Below are positions 1 to 11,960 of a stretch of 64,000 bases of DNA, one piece after another; positions within the stretch are counted from its first letter, which is position 1, and every line of letters starts with the position of its first letter. This DNA comes from Collybiopsis luxurians FD-317 M1 (Eukaryota; Basidiomycota; Agaricomycetes; Agaricales; Omphalotaceae): contig KN834800.1 of NCBI GenBank assembly GCA_000827265.1, positions 126,261 through 190,260 of the forward strand, given 5' to 3'. The notes beneath the pieces were generated by a model. It made no database searches and had not been told where the DNA came from. It saw nothing but the letters and a program-made list of their open reading frames with translations. The position numbers were made by a program, and so were the translations under genes.

Positions 1-604
1 AGTTTATACATCCACTCAGCTCTCAAAATTGTCCTGAGTTATGATATTTTGGAGCTGAACAGATCATCTTACTGCGTTCCAGCTGCAGCTATGTCCATCG
101 AGAGGAGAGCTCGGGTAATACTGGGCAGTTTTCAACTGTTCTGGTGCATCCTGGCTCAATGTTTGGACATTGATTTCTCTGACTTTTGATTAGTGAGGAT
201 GTGCATCAGCTTGTCTTGGTTGCCAAAGCATATTTTGTGTGAGCGCCACTGGTCCAGGTGATCACAAGAATGAAGGGTCTTGAAGGGTTTGTCAGTAAAG
301 ATTCATCAAAAAATGGGGATAGTTAATCTTGCGGCAGTGCGTGAAGGTTAAGATGTAGAGAAAATAATTTGTTGCATTGTAGTGGTACTGACAAAAAATT
401 GCTCAGTTAGAAAAGTGCGCAGATGCGCAGATGGAATCTAAGAAAACTGTACATAATAGAAATGCATGAGAATGTGCAAGGAAAGATACTGCATTCACTG
501 CCGTAGGCTACCACCCCAGTTGAACTGTACTGTGAATATGGCCCACAGAACTCAGAGTACACCCAGTAAGTGACTTATGTCACATTGAGACATATTGAAC
601 TCAG
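1..604. other. No gene recognised; CpG-poor flank
   Basis: I see no convincing coding sequence or repeat. The first 600 bases hold about nine CpG by hand count, far fewer than the DUG2 region of this window (about 36 in 600). It belongs to the CpG-depleted block that runs to about 10.4 kb. Confidence 0.4.
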
Positions 605-2377
605 ATGGAATGGTTTCTAGCGGATCCTGCAGAGAGTCTCATGTGGGCTGAACAGGACCTGCAAAGGGCCAGGCACAAACTTCTGCAAAAAGAGAGCTCA
701 CTTGACAAGAAACGTAAGACCCAAGGCACTCAGTGCAGCTACATTAACATGCAAAGAGCGATCAAAAGGAGGAAGACAAGGATAATGGAGCTAGAGGCCC
801 AAATTGAGACTCTGAGGATACAGATTGAGTCTTGTCTGGAAAATTCCAGAGAGCAAGATTCTTGTATGAGTATTTCAATTTACCTGTCAATGATGTATAC
901 CTGATTTGCCACCTGCCTAGGCGATTCCTCTCCTTTGAGTAATGTACCTGACAAGCCAGTGGATTTCAACAGCAGTAGTGAGTCTCCTCCACCTGTACTG
1001 TACTTGAGCACAGCTAATGGCAAATTAAGGCTCTCTGGTGACTGAAGGTCCAGCACCCAGCTTGGCCAGAAACAAAGATTCTGTGGCTGGTCAGCAGCCT
1101 GGAGGTCCAACACCTGACTTAATTGAGAATGAAAATCCAGTAAATAACAAGAATATTGGAGGTCCAACCCCCAAAAATGAGGAGTTCACAGCTGCTGAGA
1201 CTAAGGAAACTTCAGCTCAGGCACCAGTAGGTGCTACAGATGAAGGTCATCAGCCTGAGGCAGGAAAAGCAGATGGTGTGGTCGAAATGGAAGCTAATCT
1301 TGCGTCAGGGAGAAACAGTCCTACACCAAGCTTTGACCCTAGCCTTGAGCTTGCTGTAGCCCCCAATGCAATTAATACTGTTGAATCTCATCTAACATCA
1401 AATATGCTTACAACTCCGACAGCCAACTCCAAGTTTACTCCAAACAGTACTATCAATAAGGCAAGGCAATTTGAAGAGAATCTAGATGTTCTGATGTTCG
1501 GTAGGCCTGGTACAGGTAAGTGGCCTTGCCACTGTTGGTGACTAAGTCACTAATATTACAACAGGATCAGAGAACAGGCCTCCAACCATCTTTCAAAAGG
1601 GAAAAGAAGAAAAAGTCCTCTCCAAAGAAGCAGCTGAGCTGGGAGCTGGCTGGAGATATCTGGCCAAACATCCTTTCTCTAATGTGGCTTCCTCTGCTAC
1701 GCTCATCAGTACACCAAGTGAAGCACCTCAATCTGTGGCAGAGTTATAGCTCCATGAGATAGCTGCAAAACAGGGGTTGAAAGCACTCTATAAGATCGAG
1801 AAGACAGATGGCAATGTAAACATGGAAGGTAATTCTTGCCGAATACATTCAACTACAGCTCTGACCAGTTATAGAAGTGATTCATCCCAACCCCACTCCA
1901 GCTGCGAGAGAGTTGAGTAATCTGATTGAATATGCAAGTGCAGAGAACGAGAGGAATAAATGCAAGCGAGGTCAGTAATGAACTCTTCATATGACCATGG
2001 CCACTCACCATTCTCTCTCTCTTGCAGAGGACACAAACTTCATTGTTAAGGACAAAGAAGAGGGTCACAGTGACAGTACCTATTCCAATACTGAATCAAT
2101 GACCTGTGATGACAATACCAAAGGGGCAAAGAAGGGTAAGGGTAAGGATAAAGTGGGGCTTGGACATCAAACAAAGTGTCTTAGAATGTCTAAGGAGTCC
2201 CCTAAACCCTCAGTGGAAGTGGAAGTGACCGAGGATGAGCCTGCAGGAAAACTAGCTGAGATCTCTGTTAGGAATGAAGGGGCAGGAGAAAGTGAGGAAA
2301 AGAAGTCTAAAGAGTCTGACTGTGAGTACAATTTTAGGCTAAGGAAAAATCCTAGAAGCATACTATGTTTTAGATGA
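605..2377 (+). pseudogene. Decayed multi-exon gene of unknown function, coiled-coil N-terminus
   Basis: I do not recognise the family. The first exon (ATG at 605) encodes a charged helical stretch rich in K/R/E/Q that looks like a coiled coil (heptads around IMELEAQIETLRIQIES). A likely intron of about 55 nt follows (donor near 865, acceptor at 920). The next coding part (1038-1515) is Pro/Glu/Asn-rich and lies in a different frame, so a frameshift or missed intron separates them. A clear intron is 1516-1564 (GTAAGT...ACAG). The exon after it reads through well except for an in-frame TAG at 1747-1749, after which the same frame continues sensibly to about 1828. A last acidic, Lys-rich exon runs from 2028 to 2377. 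The in-frame stop and frame change suggest a decaying copy, in keeping with the CpG-poor composition. Confidence 0.4.
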
Positions 2378-3235
2378 GAAACAAGTTGCCAGAGCAGCAA
2401 AGCAGTCCACCAAAGTTAAGTGTGATGCAGATAAATGCTACGATGCCTGCCGATAATCCAACAGACGCTGGTCATAAGGAGCTTCATAAGTTCCTCACAA
2501 AACCAGCATACAGTATGCATTCGGACATTTGAAAACTGATACGCAATGTAGGAGACTTCATGCCAGAGACAGGGAGCATATGCGAAGCGCTAACTATCCA
2601 TATTCTAATATCGGAAAAAAATGCCACACGTTGCCTGTACCACTGGACTCATTGAACCAAAAAGACCCAAAACAACTTGGACGGCACTATCCAAGAGTGG
2701 AGGGTCACAGAAACACCTTTTCCACCTACAGAGTCCAGAGAAGAAGAAATGGGGGTCATGAACTGCAGCTGCTTGAAGGAAAAAGCCATTTTGAAGTTCT
2801 ACATGTTCAAGGTTGGTAGAATCACCTCCCAGTCTCTTGAGCCTACTGCCACCGAACACTGGATGAGACAACATCTTCATCCTCACCTCTGGGAACTGTT
2901 ATTCGGCGTAGTCCTGGAGCACAGTGGATGGAGTATGGATGACGTCTGGACCAGGAGACTTGACAAAAACAGGACCTATAGTATAGTGTGTTCTGACACC
3001 GATTGACTTGAAGCACAGGTCAACTGTCTCTCCTGTCTGCTAGCGGACAAGAAAAAGGCAGAGAAGACAGCAGAGGTAGAAGATGAGAGGTGACAAGATG
3101 CAGCTGTTCACTCAGAGTACATGGCTGGTGAAGCCCAGAAGGCACAGAGGGAGGCGGAGGTGAGAACCAAGTCCCAGGCATCCTCAGAAACTGCGAATGT
3201 TCAAGCAGGGGAACCTTCTGGACATTGAGTATACA
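2378..3235. other. Non-coding or fully decayed sequence
   Basis: Open frames of 96-109 codons occur at 2529-2819 and 2677-3006, overlapping in different frames, with no recognisable domain or shared splice signals. I read this as the eroded 3' continuation of the gene before it, or chance frames. Nothing else is visible. Confidence 0.3.
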
Positions 3236-3240
3236 GAATT

Positions 3241-3475
3241 GGATTACATAGAGCGTATCTAAGTTCTCTATGCTCGGGTCTAACCTGTAACATGTAGCAG
3301 TAGGACTAACCCACTACTTCCCAAAGGTACCACTATTGTAACCCCGGAACATGCAGAGTGAGACGCAGGCGGGATATGAGTTCCAGCATAGAGGAGACAT
3401 TGAATAGAGAAAATTGGATTACATAGAGTGTATCTAAGTTCTCAATGCTTGAGTCTAACCTGTAGCATGTAGCAG
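3241..3475. repeat. 60-bp direct repeat, two copies
   Basis: A 60-base segment beginning ggattacatagag and ending catgtagcag occurs at 3241-3300 and again at 3416-3475. The copies differ at a handful of positions, mostly C/T or G/A transitions, including changes at CpG (gagcg versus gagtg; ctcggg versus cttgag). Both are preceded by aatt. This may mark an old tandem duplication or ends of a short element; no transposase is seen nearby. Confidence 0.7.
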
Positions 3476-3929
3476 TGAGAATAACCAGCTGCTTTGTAAA
3501 GGGACCATTGTGGTGTAGGAAACAGCTACTGCATGGGAAGAATGATCCTAAAATTATTATTTTATTGGAATATACATATTTTGCCTTATTCAAACTCAAC
3601 AAGCGAGCGTACAGAATTAAACAAAAACAAGAGATCACAATGCCAAATGGAAGGGCCTTCTCATGCAGTGCAAAGCTCGATTGTCAAATCTCTTTCAATA
3701 GGTAGTGAGTGCAATCAGAGCAAAGCCTCCTTGTGGGCTTTCCTCAATGACTTTTTGGAATGGCACCTGGTAACCCAAAACTTGACATATTGAAGATGGC
3801 ACATCTCGCACAGCACTGTACAGTAGACTTGCTAGATGCAAAATGAGACATAATCAAAACTGACAAATTTCAACCATAAATGGGCTTTACCTTGACATTA
3901 GCTTGTTCTGCTTTCAAATTGCACTCAAA

Positions 3930-5237
3930 TCAAGTAATCCTGGAACAGCAGCGTGCCAGTAGCTCTATCAATGAGGTGAAATGATATTTGGGGGCTAGGT
4001 CGGCATGTTCTAACAGGAGGCTGCGAAGATTGGGGGTACAGATGAGTGCCTCTTGTAGGTCAGTTAATATGTCCTGTTGTTCCATTCCCCATGAATAAAT
4101 ATGCAAAGTCTCAAGATTTTGCCCATATTTCTGACATGCAGCCAAGGCTGGTTTTAGAGATGCCCCAAAATGATGAATGTTGAGTAAGAAGGTTGGGTCT
4201 GCGATGAGATAGGTGGAATCGCTTCGCATTTGCAGCAACAGATCTTCAATCCCTGGATGGTGCTGGAAGAATGAATGGAGGGATATAAGTTTGCCCCCAT
4301 AATAGAGCTTGAAAATTTTGAGTTCTGGGAGTACAAGGCAGTTCCACAATGTTTGGAGGAGAGATGAATCATCAGATGGGAGGATAACATCTAAGTGGCA
4401 AAGCGAGGGAGATTTTTGGGGAAGACTGGCCAGGAGTTGGCACACAAAATCATATTCTGCTTTGAGGAATGTTAATTAGGCATAGTGTTAGTAACAAGTC
4501 AGGACTTACCAGGAATTGCTAATCTAATGAATGTGAGTTTGAAGCACTATAGAGAAGGAACAAGCAGGGAGTTCTATAGAAAGTAATCAGTATGCAAACA
4601 ATAGCAACAAAAGAAAGTGTACCATGACTGCTAACGATGACTCCTGGATTTGTTTTGGAAAGGCAGAGGCAACAGAAAGATCCATAAGGGAGCTGAAGAT
4701 TCATTGACTACATAGTGCTGTATGTCTTCCAATAGGAAGGGCAAAAGCACAATCCAAAGCAAGTGATCTCAGGGAGTTCTTAGGAGCATATCTTCAGATG
4801 TTGAGCAAGGCATTGTAAACCTGCTCTCGAACCTGGCTCTGGGTAAACTGTCCAAGGCCAATTGCAAGTTCTCTCACAAACTGAGCTGGATGTGGACCTC
4901 TCAGTGGGAGCCTGTCTTCTCAAGCGGTAGCCAAAGTGCCGATAGCTTCAGGCTTCAGTTTAAAATACAAAAGAGTTTTGAAGACAAGAAAAAAATGGCG
5001 GCAGACCCTTGTGAGGATGCACAAGTCAGAGGTCAGGAGGAGCTTGCCAATTTTTAGTAGAAGTTCATTGGGAAAGTCAGTAACACCTTGGTGGTCAATG
5101 TGCATATCTGCAGGTAAGGAAGAATGGTTGCAAAATTTTGAAACTAAATAGATTTGCAATGTGTCAGGTGACGGCAGTTTCAACTGCTTGGAAAAACCAG
5201 CTGCAGCCCACATCTCCCATCTTGAACAAGTAGCCAT
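3930..5237 (-). pseudogene. F-box/LRR-like protein, probably decayed
   Basis: On the minus strand the segment 5237-4920 (ATG at 5237) contains an F-box-like motif: VTDFPNELLLKIGKLL followed by LTRVCRHFFLVFKTLL. F-box proteins are substrate adaptors of SCF ubiquitin ligases. A second coding segment, 4445-3930 (171 codons), is leucine-rich with LRR-like spacing (NLETLHIY, NLRSLLLEHADL), as in the C-terminal part of agaricomycete F-box proteins. The stretch between (about 4446-4919) has no good frame and may hold introns or be eroded. Composition is CpG-poor like its neighbours. I infer a degraded or at least poorly conserved family member; a functional multi-exon gene cannot be excluded. Confidence 0.45.
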
Positions 5238-5351
5238 GCTCAATTATCTGAAGGCCGTATTGGTCACCGAGGCGGTGATATTTGAGCAGGTAACAGTGGG
5301 TTTCACAAGTATTTGGTTCAAAGTGGGCCGCAGCTGATCACCAACAAATAG

Positions 5352-6036
5352 AGATGCCAGAACTGCTTCAAGGAAATGCAGAAACAGAGAAAATGTGGGC
5401 ATTGTAGGAGTAAATTGTACTGCATAAGTTATTTCAAGACCAACATTAATGAAACTGATGACTAATGATTCTCAGAGCTACAACTGCCAGGCGCTTGACT
5501 GGCCAGTGCATAAAACAGTTTGCACAGATGTGACTCCAGTGGGGGATCAATCATGGTTGGCACCTATCCTCGAGGGTGCAGAGAAATTTGCTTTGAAGTA
5601 TCAGGTGCAGACTACTGTGGCAACACTTGTAGGCTATCAAGCTGTCAAATGCTGGAGGTCCTCCAAGTTGAGGGAGCAATTTAGAGAGCGCTTCGAAAAT
5701 GCCTTGCGCACCTTTGCCTGGGAGATCACAATTTGCCTCAAGAGCAGCAGCAGCTTTACAGAGCTGTTGCATCACTCTGACTTTGCATATGTCCCTGGAA
5801 GTGGGAAATTGGTAGATTCAAGGAAGTACAGTTTGAAAGAAGCAAGAGAGCTTATACTGCAGAAATATGAGGCTCATGAAAAGGTCAGACTAGTGACTTT
5901 ATTTCAGGTGGAGGTAGCTGAGGGAGTTTGCCCTTTGTACTTTACAAGGCTTTGTGCGACAGACCTAAATGCACTGTTGGTGCCATATTTGGGAGACACA
6001 GAGGTGGCTCTGGTACAGTGTCAGCCCATTGCCTAA
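5352..6036 (+). pseudogene. MYND zinc-finger protein with a broken 5' splice site
   Basis: Two segments join into a full MYND finger. The first (5352-5423) gives RCQNCFKEMQKQRKCGHC then RSKLYC; the second (from 5476) gives SYNCQALDWPVHKTVC, so all Cys/His ligands of C-x2-C...C-x2-C...YC-x3-CQ-x3-W-x2-H-x3-C are present when joined after the Cys codon at 5421-5423. The segment between (5424-5475, 52 nt) ends in a good branch region and CTCAG but starts ATAAGT instead of GTAAGT. The remaining protein runs to TAA at 6034-6036 (about 187 codons after the intron) with no further domain recognised. An in-frame TAG at 5349 means any upstream exon must be spliced in. MYND fingers mediate protein-protein contacts. 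Splicing is probably impaired, so I call it a pseudogene. Confidence 0.6.
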
Positions 6037-6447
6037 CTCTTTGGGAACGACAAATTTTACCATAGATAATATGTAGATTGAAGCATTACCAAGAGAAAAT
6101 CTCTTGCGTAGGAAGCAAGAATAGATTATGAGCTTGAGGGGTATTACATGCCTATACTATACTTTGCATATGTGAGATCGCATGGCTTATATTGCATGTG
6201 TTACCCTCTGGCAAGAAATAACACTAATTTTCTGAGCTAGATATTTCTATTTGGCTGTTCATTGTAGACTTATAACCTGAATAACGCAGTTAGTGGTTCC
6301 ACAGTGTGCAGGAAAGGGGCTTACCTGCACAAAAGCAAGTTGCCCTCAGAAGAACAGGAAGAGAAAGCAGCGCTGAGCTGCATTCTGTGACATTCAGGCC
6401 TGACCCGATTGTTGAAAGTCAGGACAAACCTCAACTTAGTGTGCGTG

Positions 6448-6523
6448 GATGGTTGGTAGCAGCTCAGATGGTTGGTAGCAGCCCGGACAGTTGGTAGCAA
6501 CTTGGATGGTTAGTATTAACTCT
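6448..6523. repeat. 19-bp tandem repeat, four units
   Basis: Units gatggttggtagcagctca, gatggttggtagcagcccg, gacagttggtagcaacttg and gatggttagtattaactct follow each other without gaps (6448-6466, 6467-6485, 6486-6504, 6505-6523). Units diverge progressively to the right. The flanking stretch 6037-6890 otherwise holds no gene I can support. Confidence 0.75.
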
Positions 6524-6889
6524 GACCGCCAGCGCTTCTTTAGGTTTGTCAACAAGCGCTTGAGTACCCATTACACACTCTCACCACTCTCAAACCTGGT
6601 CCCAAACTGATTCTTTAAATTTATCTCTTCAAACGGTAGCTGGTTCAGTGCCGCTACATTTATTTTTGTCAAATTCGATCTGACAGAAATACACAAAGGG
6701 TTTCGGGCAGGTTTTGATCCCAAATGTACTATGGCTCCTGGAGAACAATGGGACTGGGAAGCCTCCACCAACATGCATATGGAATGGGAAACCCCAGCTA
6801 GTCCAATTCTGGTACCAAGTCATATAGAGAGTCCTATTAATCTGGGTAGCCCTATTTACCTAGACTGTCCTATCTGCCTTTGAAGCCCT

Positions 6890-9318
6890 ATTCCTGCATC
6901 AAGCCCAAGTAGCATTCCCTCAGAACTGCAAGAGCTATCAATAACACATGCTGAAGACCAAGTTGATAAAGAGGGGGGTACCAATGGGTACGACAAGGGG
7001 ATTGAGCAGCAACACATCCAGGAACTGAAAGATGGGACTGGAGACGAGCAGGAGATGAAGGAAATTGAAGAGCCACAAGCTCAGGATGACTCTCTTATGC
7101 ATGCTGCTGAGCACAATGCAATGATAGCCATAATGGAAGTCCCGCTCTCCTACGACAACATTTTAAATGGCTCTGCACTTTTGATGCATTTCGCTGCACC
7201 AGGAAAGAGTACGTGTGGTCTTTCCTGTGTATTTTTCAACTGCTGACATGTTCTTCCAGAGAGAAAAGCATATGAAGGAAGGGTTGGAAACATACTCAAG
7301 GGGGATATTCTTGTTACTAGCCCAAATGTTGATTATCTCTACACTCTTCCTCTAACCTGCCATGTTCGCCTATGCTGAGATAATCATTTTGGATCAGATA
7401 ATCCTTTATATTTTCCTCAGCCTTTTGACATGGCCATAGGACACCTGGCGCTGATCATGCCACCTGAGAATGATCCTACAGGAAGATTTTTCTATGCATG
7501 GAAACAGCCCAGGGACAGCAACTTCATATCTCAAGATACGAATACTACGTCCTTTGGACTGGGAGTGCTGGAAACAAATTTTCATCATTGTCTGAGGGTG
7601 CTATGTAAACATATTCTAAATCAAGTCCCTCAGAATATGTCCAACAAGTTTCTTCTTGAGGGCAGCGCCCATTTGTACCATCTACTGGATATTCTACCAA
7701 CCCCTTCTACTAAAAAAGAGCTCTTTCTTCAGGTGGCATGCACTCAGTGAACAATGCTTGAGCTGAAAGCTCGCCTCCATTTCCTGGATGAAAAATGGGT
7801 CTCACAGTTCCACAATGCCAAACTACATAAAATGGCTGAGGACATCGTGGATGCAGTGGGAGTGTTCACCAAGAACCTCAATGATCTTGATCTACTCTAC
7901 TACTCAGGCATCCCTGTTTGGTATGTGCGGAACACATCTCAAATACCAAATCAATGCATAGACAAGGTCATGGAATTCATAAAAGAAGACAGCTATTGGA
8001 AAATCACCCTTCACTGGGGTGAGATTCTGGACTGTTCTGATGCATCGCCAGCCCATCAAGTGGTATATACTGGCCTTGCAGCCAATTCCCAATGATATAT
8101 GAATATAGGTCACTACATTCAATGTTTGTTCCAGCCTCCATCACTTTTGGGCTCTCGTAATGCAATTTCAACTCTCTCTCCAGAAGTAGGCCCATCAACT
8201 CAATCCCTGGGGCTGGACCGATCAGGCTGTCACCACAATGTTGCCCCCTCGGATTGAACTGGGAGTTTTAGTCCTTCAGAAGGTGCAGTGAATACCCACC
8301 TGCGGCCTGCACCTTGTAAGTTCTGAACCTTTTTGTTTTGGTCTTAGATACAATTGGACTAATAGCTGCTTTAGATAAAATCCACAAAGGCAAGGGCAAG
8401 AAGGAAGACCTAAACCAAAATCAGAATGAAAATACCTTTCTCCCTCTCCTCTCTCCTCTTATGCCATTGGCAGCACAACCATGGGAACTTGCCTTGTGAG
8501 AGTTGTCTAACTATAATCAGTCCCTACCCTGACCGATGGCTGTTAATTCCAGGTTCTGGCTTCCACCTGCTCGCTGCTTTGTCACCCCAAAGAAAGAAGA
8601 ATCCCAGGCCAGATTATTCTCTGGATGGACAAAAATGCGGAGCGTGATGCTCTACCAGCTTGGCAGTCTTGATTGTTCTGCAATCCAGCTTTTGACCAAA
8701 GACTGGTGGTCCATAATTGAGATTGTCACAGGAGGGGAAGTAGTCTCAGGGAAACAGGAAACTCAGAGTGGGAAGAAGTTTGCAGAGATGCGGCTTGTGC
8801 TACAGGAATGTTTCAAATGCAGTTCTGTGTCCATTAATCTCACCTTGCTTCCCAAGAAATCTGCAATGTGGAATAATCAGTTCATATCGCCATTGCAAGA
8901 TCCTGAACCACAGCTGGCAGCGCACATCCTGTGGGAGTTGTGTGAATTGAACTTTTGCAATGAACTGATCATGCTCAACTCACATCTCAACAAAAGTGGG
9001 ATGGACACTTTGGATCGACAGCAGCTGCTGGAACAGTGTTGGGTAGGGACTTCTAACTCGGTGGATTTTCAGAGGGCAGGTGAAGGCATGGGAGCATTTT
9101 TAGTCAAGGATTGTCTACCTTTTGTCCAAGCGCTACATCAGCTGATGAGGATGTGGCAAGGAGACAAGCCAGTGGAGCTCCTTGAACAGTTGCCTGAGCT
9201 TAACTCTCACAACTTTCAGGTTGCCTTTGATAAGGTAGAGATAGCTATGGCACAGTTTTATACTCAGTCATTCCTGGTGATATTTGGTCATGCTGCTTCG
9301 ATTCCCCATTCCATATAA
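6890..9318 (+). pseudogene. Multicopy agaricomycete gene of unknown function, decayed
   Basis: Several collinear coding segments on + appear to be exons of one gene: about 6893-7209 (acidic; ends FAAPGK before a GTACGT donor), about 7257-7380, 7420-7750, 7754-8095 (contains GIPVWYVRN) and 8536-9318 (260 codons; tryptophan- and leucine-rich, ends QSFLVIFGHAASIPHSI). Internal stops separate some segments (for example between 7750 and 7754), so the copy looks disabled. The pattern (a GxPVW[YL]xR motif, then a C-terminal half ending in YTQSF...FGxAxxxPH) matches, from memory, an uncharacterised family present in many copies in mushroom genomes and often found among repeats. I know no function for it. 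CpG depletion across the region agrees with silencing and decay. Confidence 0.45.
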
Positions 9319-9822
9319 TTTATGCTTAACCATGGCAAACTAGACTGCTGGGGGAGATGGGTATTCTAATGTTCATGTCTCCTTCGCATGCCTCTATTCT
9401 TATATTCCATTGATTTTATGCATGTACTCTGATACTCTCACAAATTAGACATGTCCCAGTGCATATTCTAAGTAAGCACTATCCTTGAAAGTTGCAGAAC
9501 CCACCAGCCCTTGATTATTAAAATTCTGGGAAGTTTATCTGGTTTTTGTTGTTCAATTGAAGTCAAAGTAATTGCCTAAAAAAGGATATTATACTAAGTT
9601 TGGAAGTAGAAACTATTGAAACAAATTTAGCTACCAATAAAGGAACTAAAGAGTCCTAAGTGCATGAAAACAGGACAGTAGATGTGTACCAGTACACTAG
9701 TTATTGACTGTCTCTGGAAAAATATGTGCCTGTACTATTGAATGTCAATCATGCTAAATATGTACCAATGGTAACTATCTACCATACCTTTTGAAAGAGA
9801 CACGGTCCATATTCACCCTTTA
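9319..9822. other. AT-rich spacer, no gene seen
   Basis: No supported gene. Contains only two CpG by eye. Its right part (from about 9780) grades into degenerate units of the 37-bp tandem array. Confidence 0.4.
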
Positions 9823-10320
9823 AGGGACATGGTTCATATTTACCATGTCCCTCCAATGGTGGGATGTGGTTCATATTTACCATGGCCCTCCAATGGTGGG
9901 ATGTGGTTCATATTTACCATGTCCCTCCAATGGGGGGATGTGGTTCATATTTACCATGTCCCTCCAATGGGGGGATGTGGTTCATATTTACCATGTCCCT
10001 CCAATGGGGGGATGTGGTTCATATTTACCATGTCCCTCCAATGGGAGGATGTGGTTCATATTTACCATGGCCCTCCAAAGGGACATGGTATATGTTCACC
10101 ACTGTATCCCTCAAACATGGTATATATCTACCATATCCCTCAAAGAGACATAGTATTTATTCACCATCTCTTGCAAAGGGACATGGTACATATAAAAGAA
10201 AACAGTCTATATACACTATGTCCCGCAAAAGGACATGGTTCATATTTACATATCCCTCTCAAAGACCATGGTTTATATTTACCACAGCCCTCAAAAGGGA
10301 CATGGATATTACATAGTAAA
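9823..10320. repeat. 37-bp tandem array with hairpin-forming units
   Basis: Six nearly identical 37-bp units (starting gtccctccaatgg, ending atttaccat) lie head to tail at 9847-10068, flanked on both sides by diverged units from about 9790 to 10300. The left flank holds a perfect inverted repeat: AGGGACATGGT at 9823-9833 and ACCATGTCCCT at 9842-9852 with an 8-base loop; in the core units the left arm has changed to gggatgtgg, leaving an imperfect hairpin. Because 37 is not a multiple of three, all three forward frames stay open across the array; these frames are an artefact of the repeat. Confidence 0.85.
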
Positions 10321-10760
10321 TTGATCTCCTGTCAGGGTAGATAGTGGATTCTGACCATCTCTTTTGCAAAGGAGATAGTGAACAATCACCATTTCTTTTG
10401 TAAGGGACATGGTAAACATTTACCATGAAGCATGGATCCTACCATACCACCTCAAGTCATGGTAAATATTTACCTCTTCTAGGTAGTACATTTCCAATGA
10501 TGCATTGCATTTGTATCAGTTGTGCACAGTAAGCAGTATATATTTACAATGTGATGCAATAACACTGCATGGTATGTATAAGGGTCAGCCAGCGAACCTC
10601 CTTTTACTACCCGGCTGTCCTCTATTCAATCATCGGCCATCTGTGATTGATACGTATTCACTCTGTTACATACCCCGATTCAGAGGCATTACATAATAGA
10701 ACTCTGATTAGTGGTTTTACCAATACTATGTAGTATGTGAACAATATACTACAGTGTTCC
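10321..10760. other. Spacer, no gene seen
   Basis: Contains diverged, still recognisable fragments of the tandem array on its left (ggacatggtaaacatttaccatg near 10407) and no supported gene. A 63-codon frame at 10505-10696 has no features. Confidence 0.35.
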
Positions 10761-11960
10761 ACTGAAGATTTGAACTGTGTCAGGATTGAATACTGGTCCA
10801 AGGTGAGCCTTCCTTTCTACTCTTTTGATTGTCTGGTTCACGAGTTACACGAGCTACAGCAGCGCCATCTACGCATCAAAATGCTGTTGCATTCGAACGC
10901 AACCCCCAACAACATAATCCCTCTGTCCACCTATCCGTACTCCATGCATATTAAAATGAGTTCTTACTGCCTACAAGGAAGGCCTAGTCTGCCGTCATTC
11001 GCCATCTCTTCTCTGCAGATTTCATATCCCAGCTAAAGCATGGGACCTCTTTTTCCATATGTGATATGTCACTCATTCCACCCTGGATACCTACCTCTAC
11101 AGTCACATCATCCATACATTTGCATCTCCCTCCATCACTACATGCTCCTCCGACTCAGAATGCACACCCAACCTCTGGACGGATATGACCATTGATCATC
11201 ATGTACCACCCACATCTGGAACATGGAGTGCTGTCATCCTTGCTTGCGCTCATTCAGGGAGGAAAGCCTATGTGCATGAGGCATTCAGACTGGCGAAAGA
11301 GATGCTAGACTCCCATCGAGATGCGTATGGGCACTCTGCGTATACACCGGATGAAACGACGTTCTGCCCCACTGCTGGAGGGACAAAGAGGACTGGGGAG
11401 AACGAGATGGGTCTTTGCAGAGATGGTTAGGAGTAGGACTATGGATATAAAGGCGAATGAGGAGGCAATAATGTATGTTTTGAATGCATTGCATTGCATC
11501 GACCACCTTTCAGGAGAATTTTGGCTCGAATTGTTGAAGATGGGTCTTCTCTTGAGACTGGGTTGGACACAGTTGATATAGGCCTGTCATCGGCTCTGAA
11601 TGCAAGATGGTCAACAATTCTGAACACAAGCTTGCCTACTTCCCTGTCTGCGTTCACCTGTGTTCCTCCTCAGAGCAGTACAGAGATCATCGAAAAGGTT
11701 GAAATTCTCTTCAATTGCTTGTTGCATGGTACCAGTGTCTGCTCAGGTGTATCATTTGACGATTGGGATGTGTTCCAAGATGATGGGAAATTCAGCGGTA
11801 TCACGCTCGAATTTTCTCTCGCTTCCTCAGACATCTGCATTTCTCCCCAGTGGGACCCTACTTTGAAGGCTATGGAAAATCGGTCTGGCAGCTTTGTTCC
11901 TATGTGTTCTACATATGCAATTTTACCAGGGGTAGTGAAATTTCTAAGGCAATTCAAGGG
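10760..11960 (+). pseudogene. Pentatricopeptide-repeat (PPR) gene remnant, copy A
   Basis: Segments read as PPR protein but in changing frames. At 11185-11360: a repeat with VPPTSGTWSAVILACAHSGR and EAFRLAKEM, then PDETTF. Just after TTC TGC near 11362 the frame shifts and reads LLEGQRGLGRTRWVFAEM, followed by ANEEAIMYVLNA; another frame holds a KRTGE fragment of the same repeat, so at least one indel is present. PPR proteins bind organellar RNA; fungal ones act in mitochondrial RNA processing and translation. From about 11,507 the sequence (ttcaggagaa...ttgttgaagatgggtc) is homologous to 16,426 onward in copy B. The downstream open frame 11494-12012 is not PPR-like and unrecognised. Clear frameshifts make this a pseudogene. 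Confidence 0.55.

Noticed and set aside
1492..1541. P-loop-like GRPGTGK at the end of the 1038-1541 frame
   Set aside because: The Lys codon is created by reading into a GTAAGT intron; after splicing at 1515/1565 the sequence is GRPGTGSENRPP, which is not a Walker A motif.
5424..5475. U12-type AT-AC intron in the MYND gene
   Set aside because: The donor is ATAAGT, not ATATCCTT, and the intron ends in AG; a mutated GT donor explains it better.
9829..10344. Three overlapping frames of 102-171 codons with repetitive peptides
   Set aside because: They come from a 37-bp tandem repeat that has no stop in any forward frame; the three frames give the same peptides in rotation.
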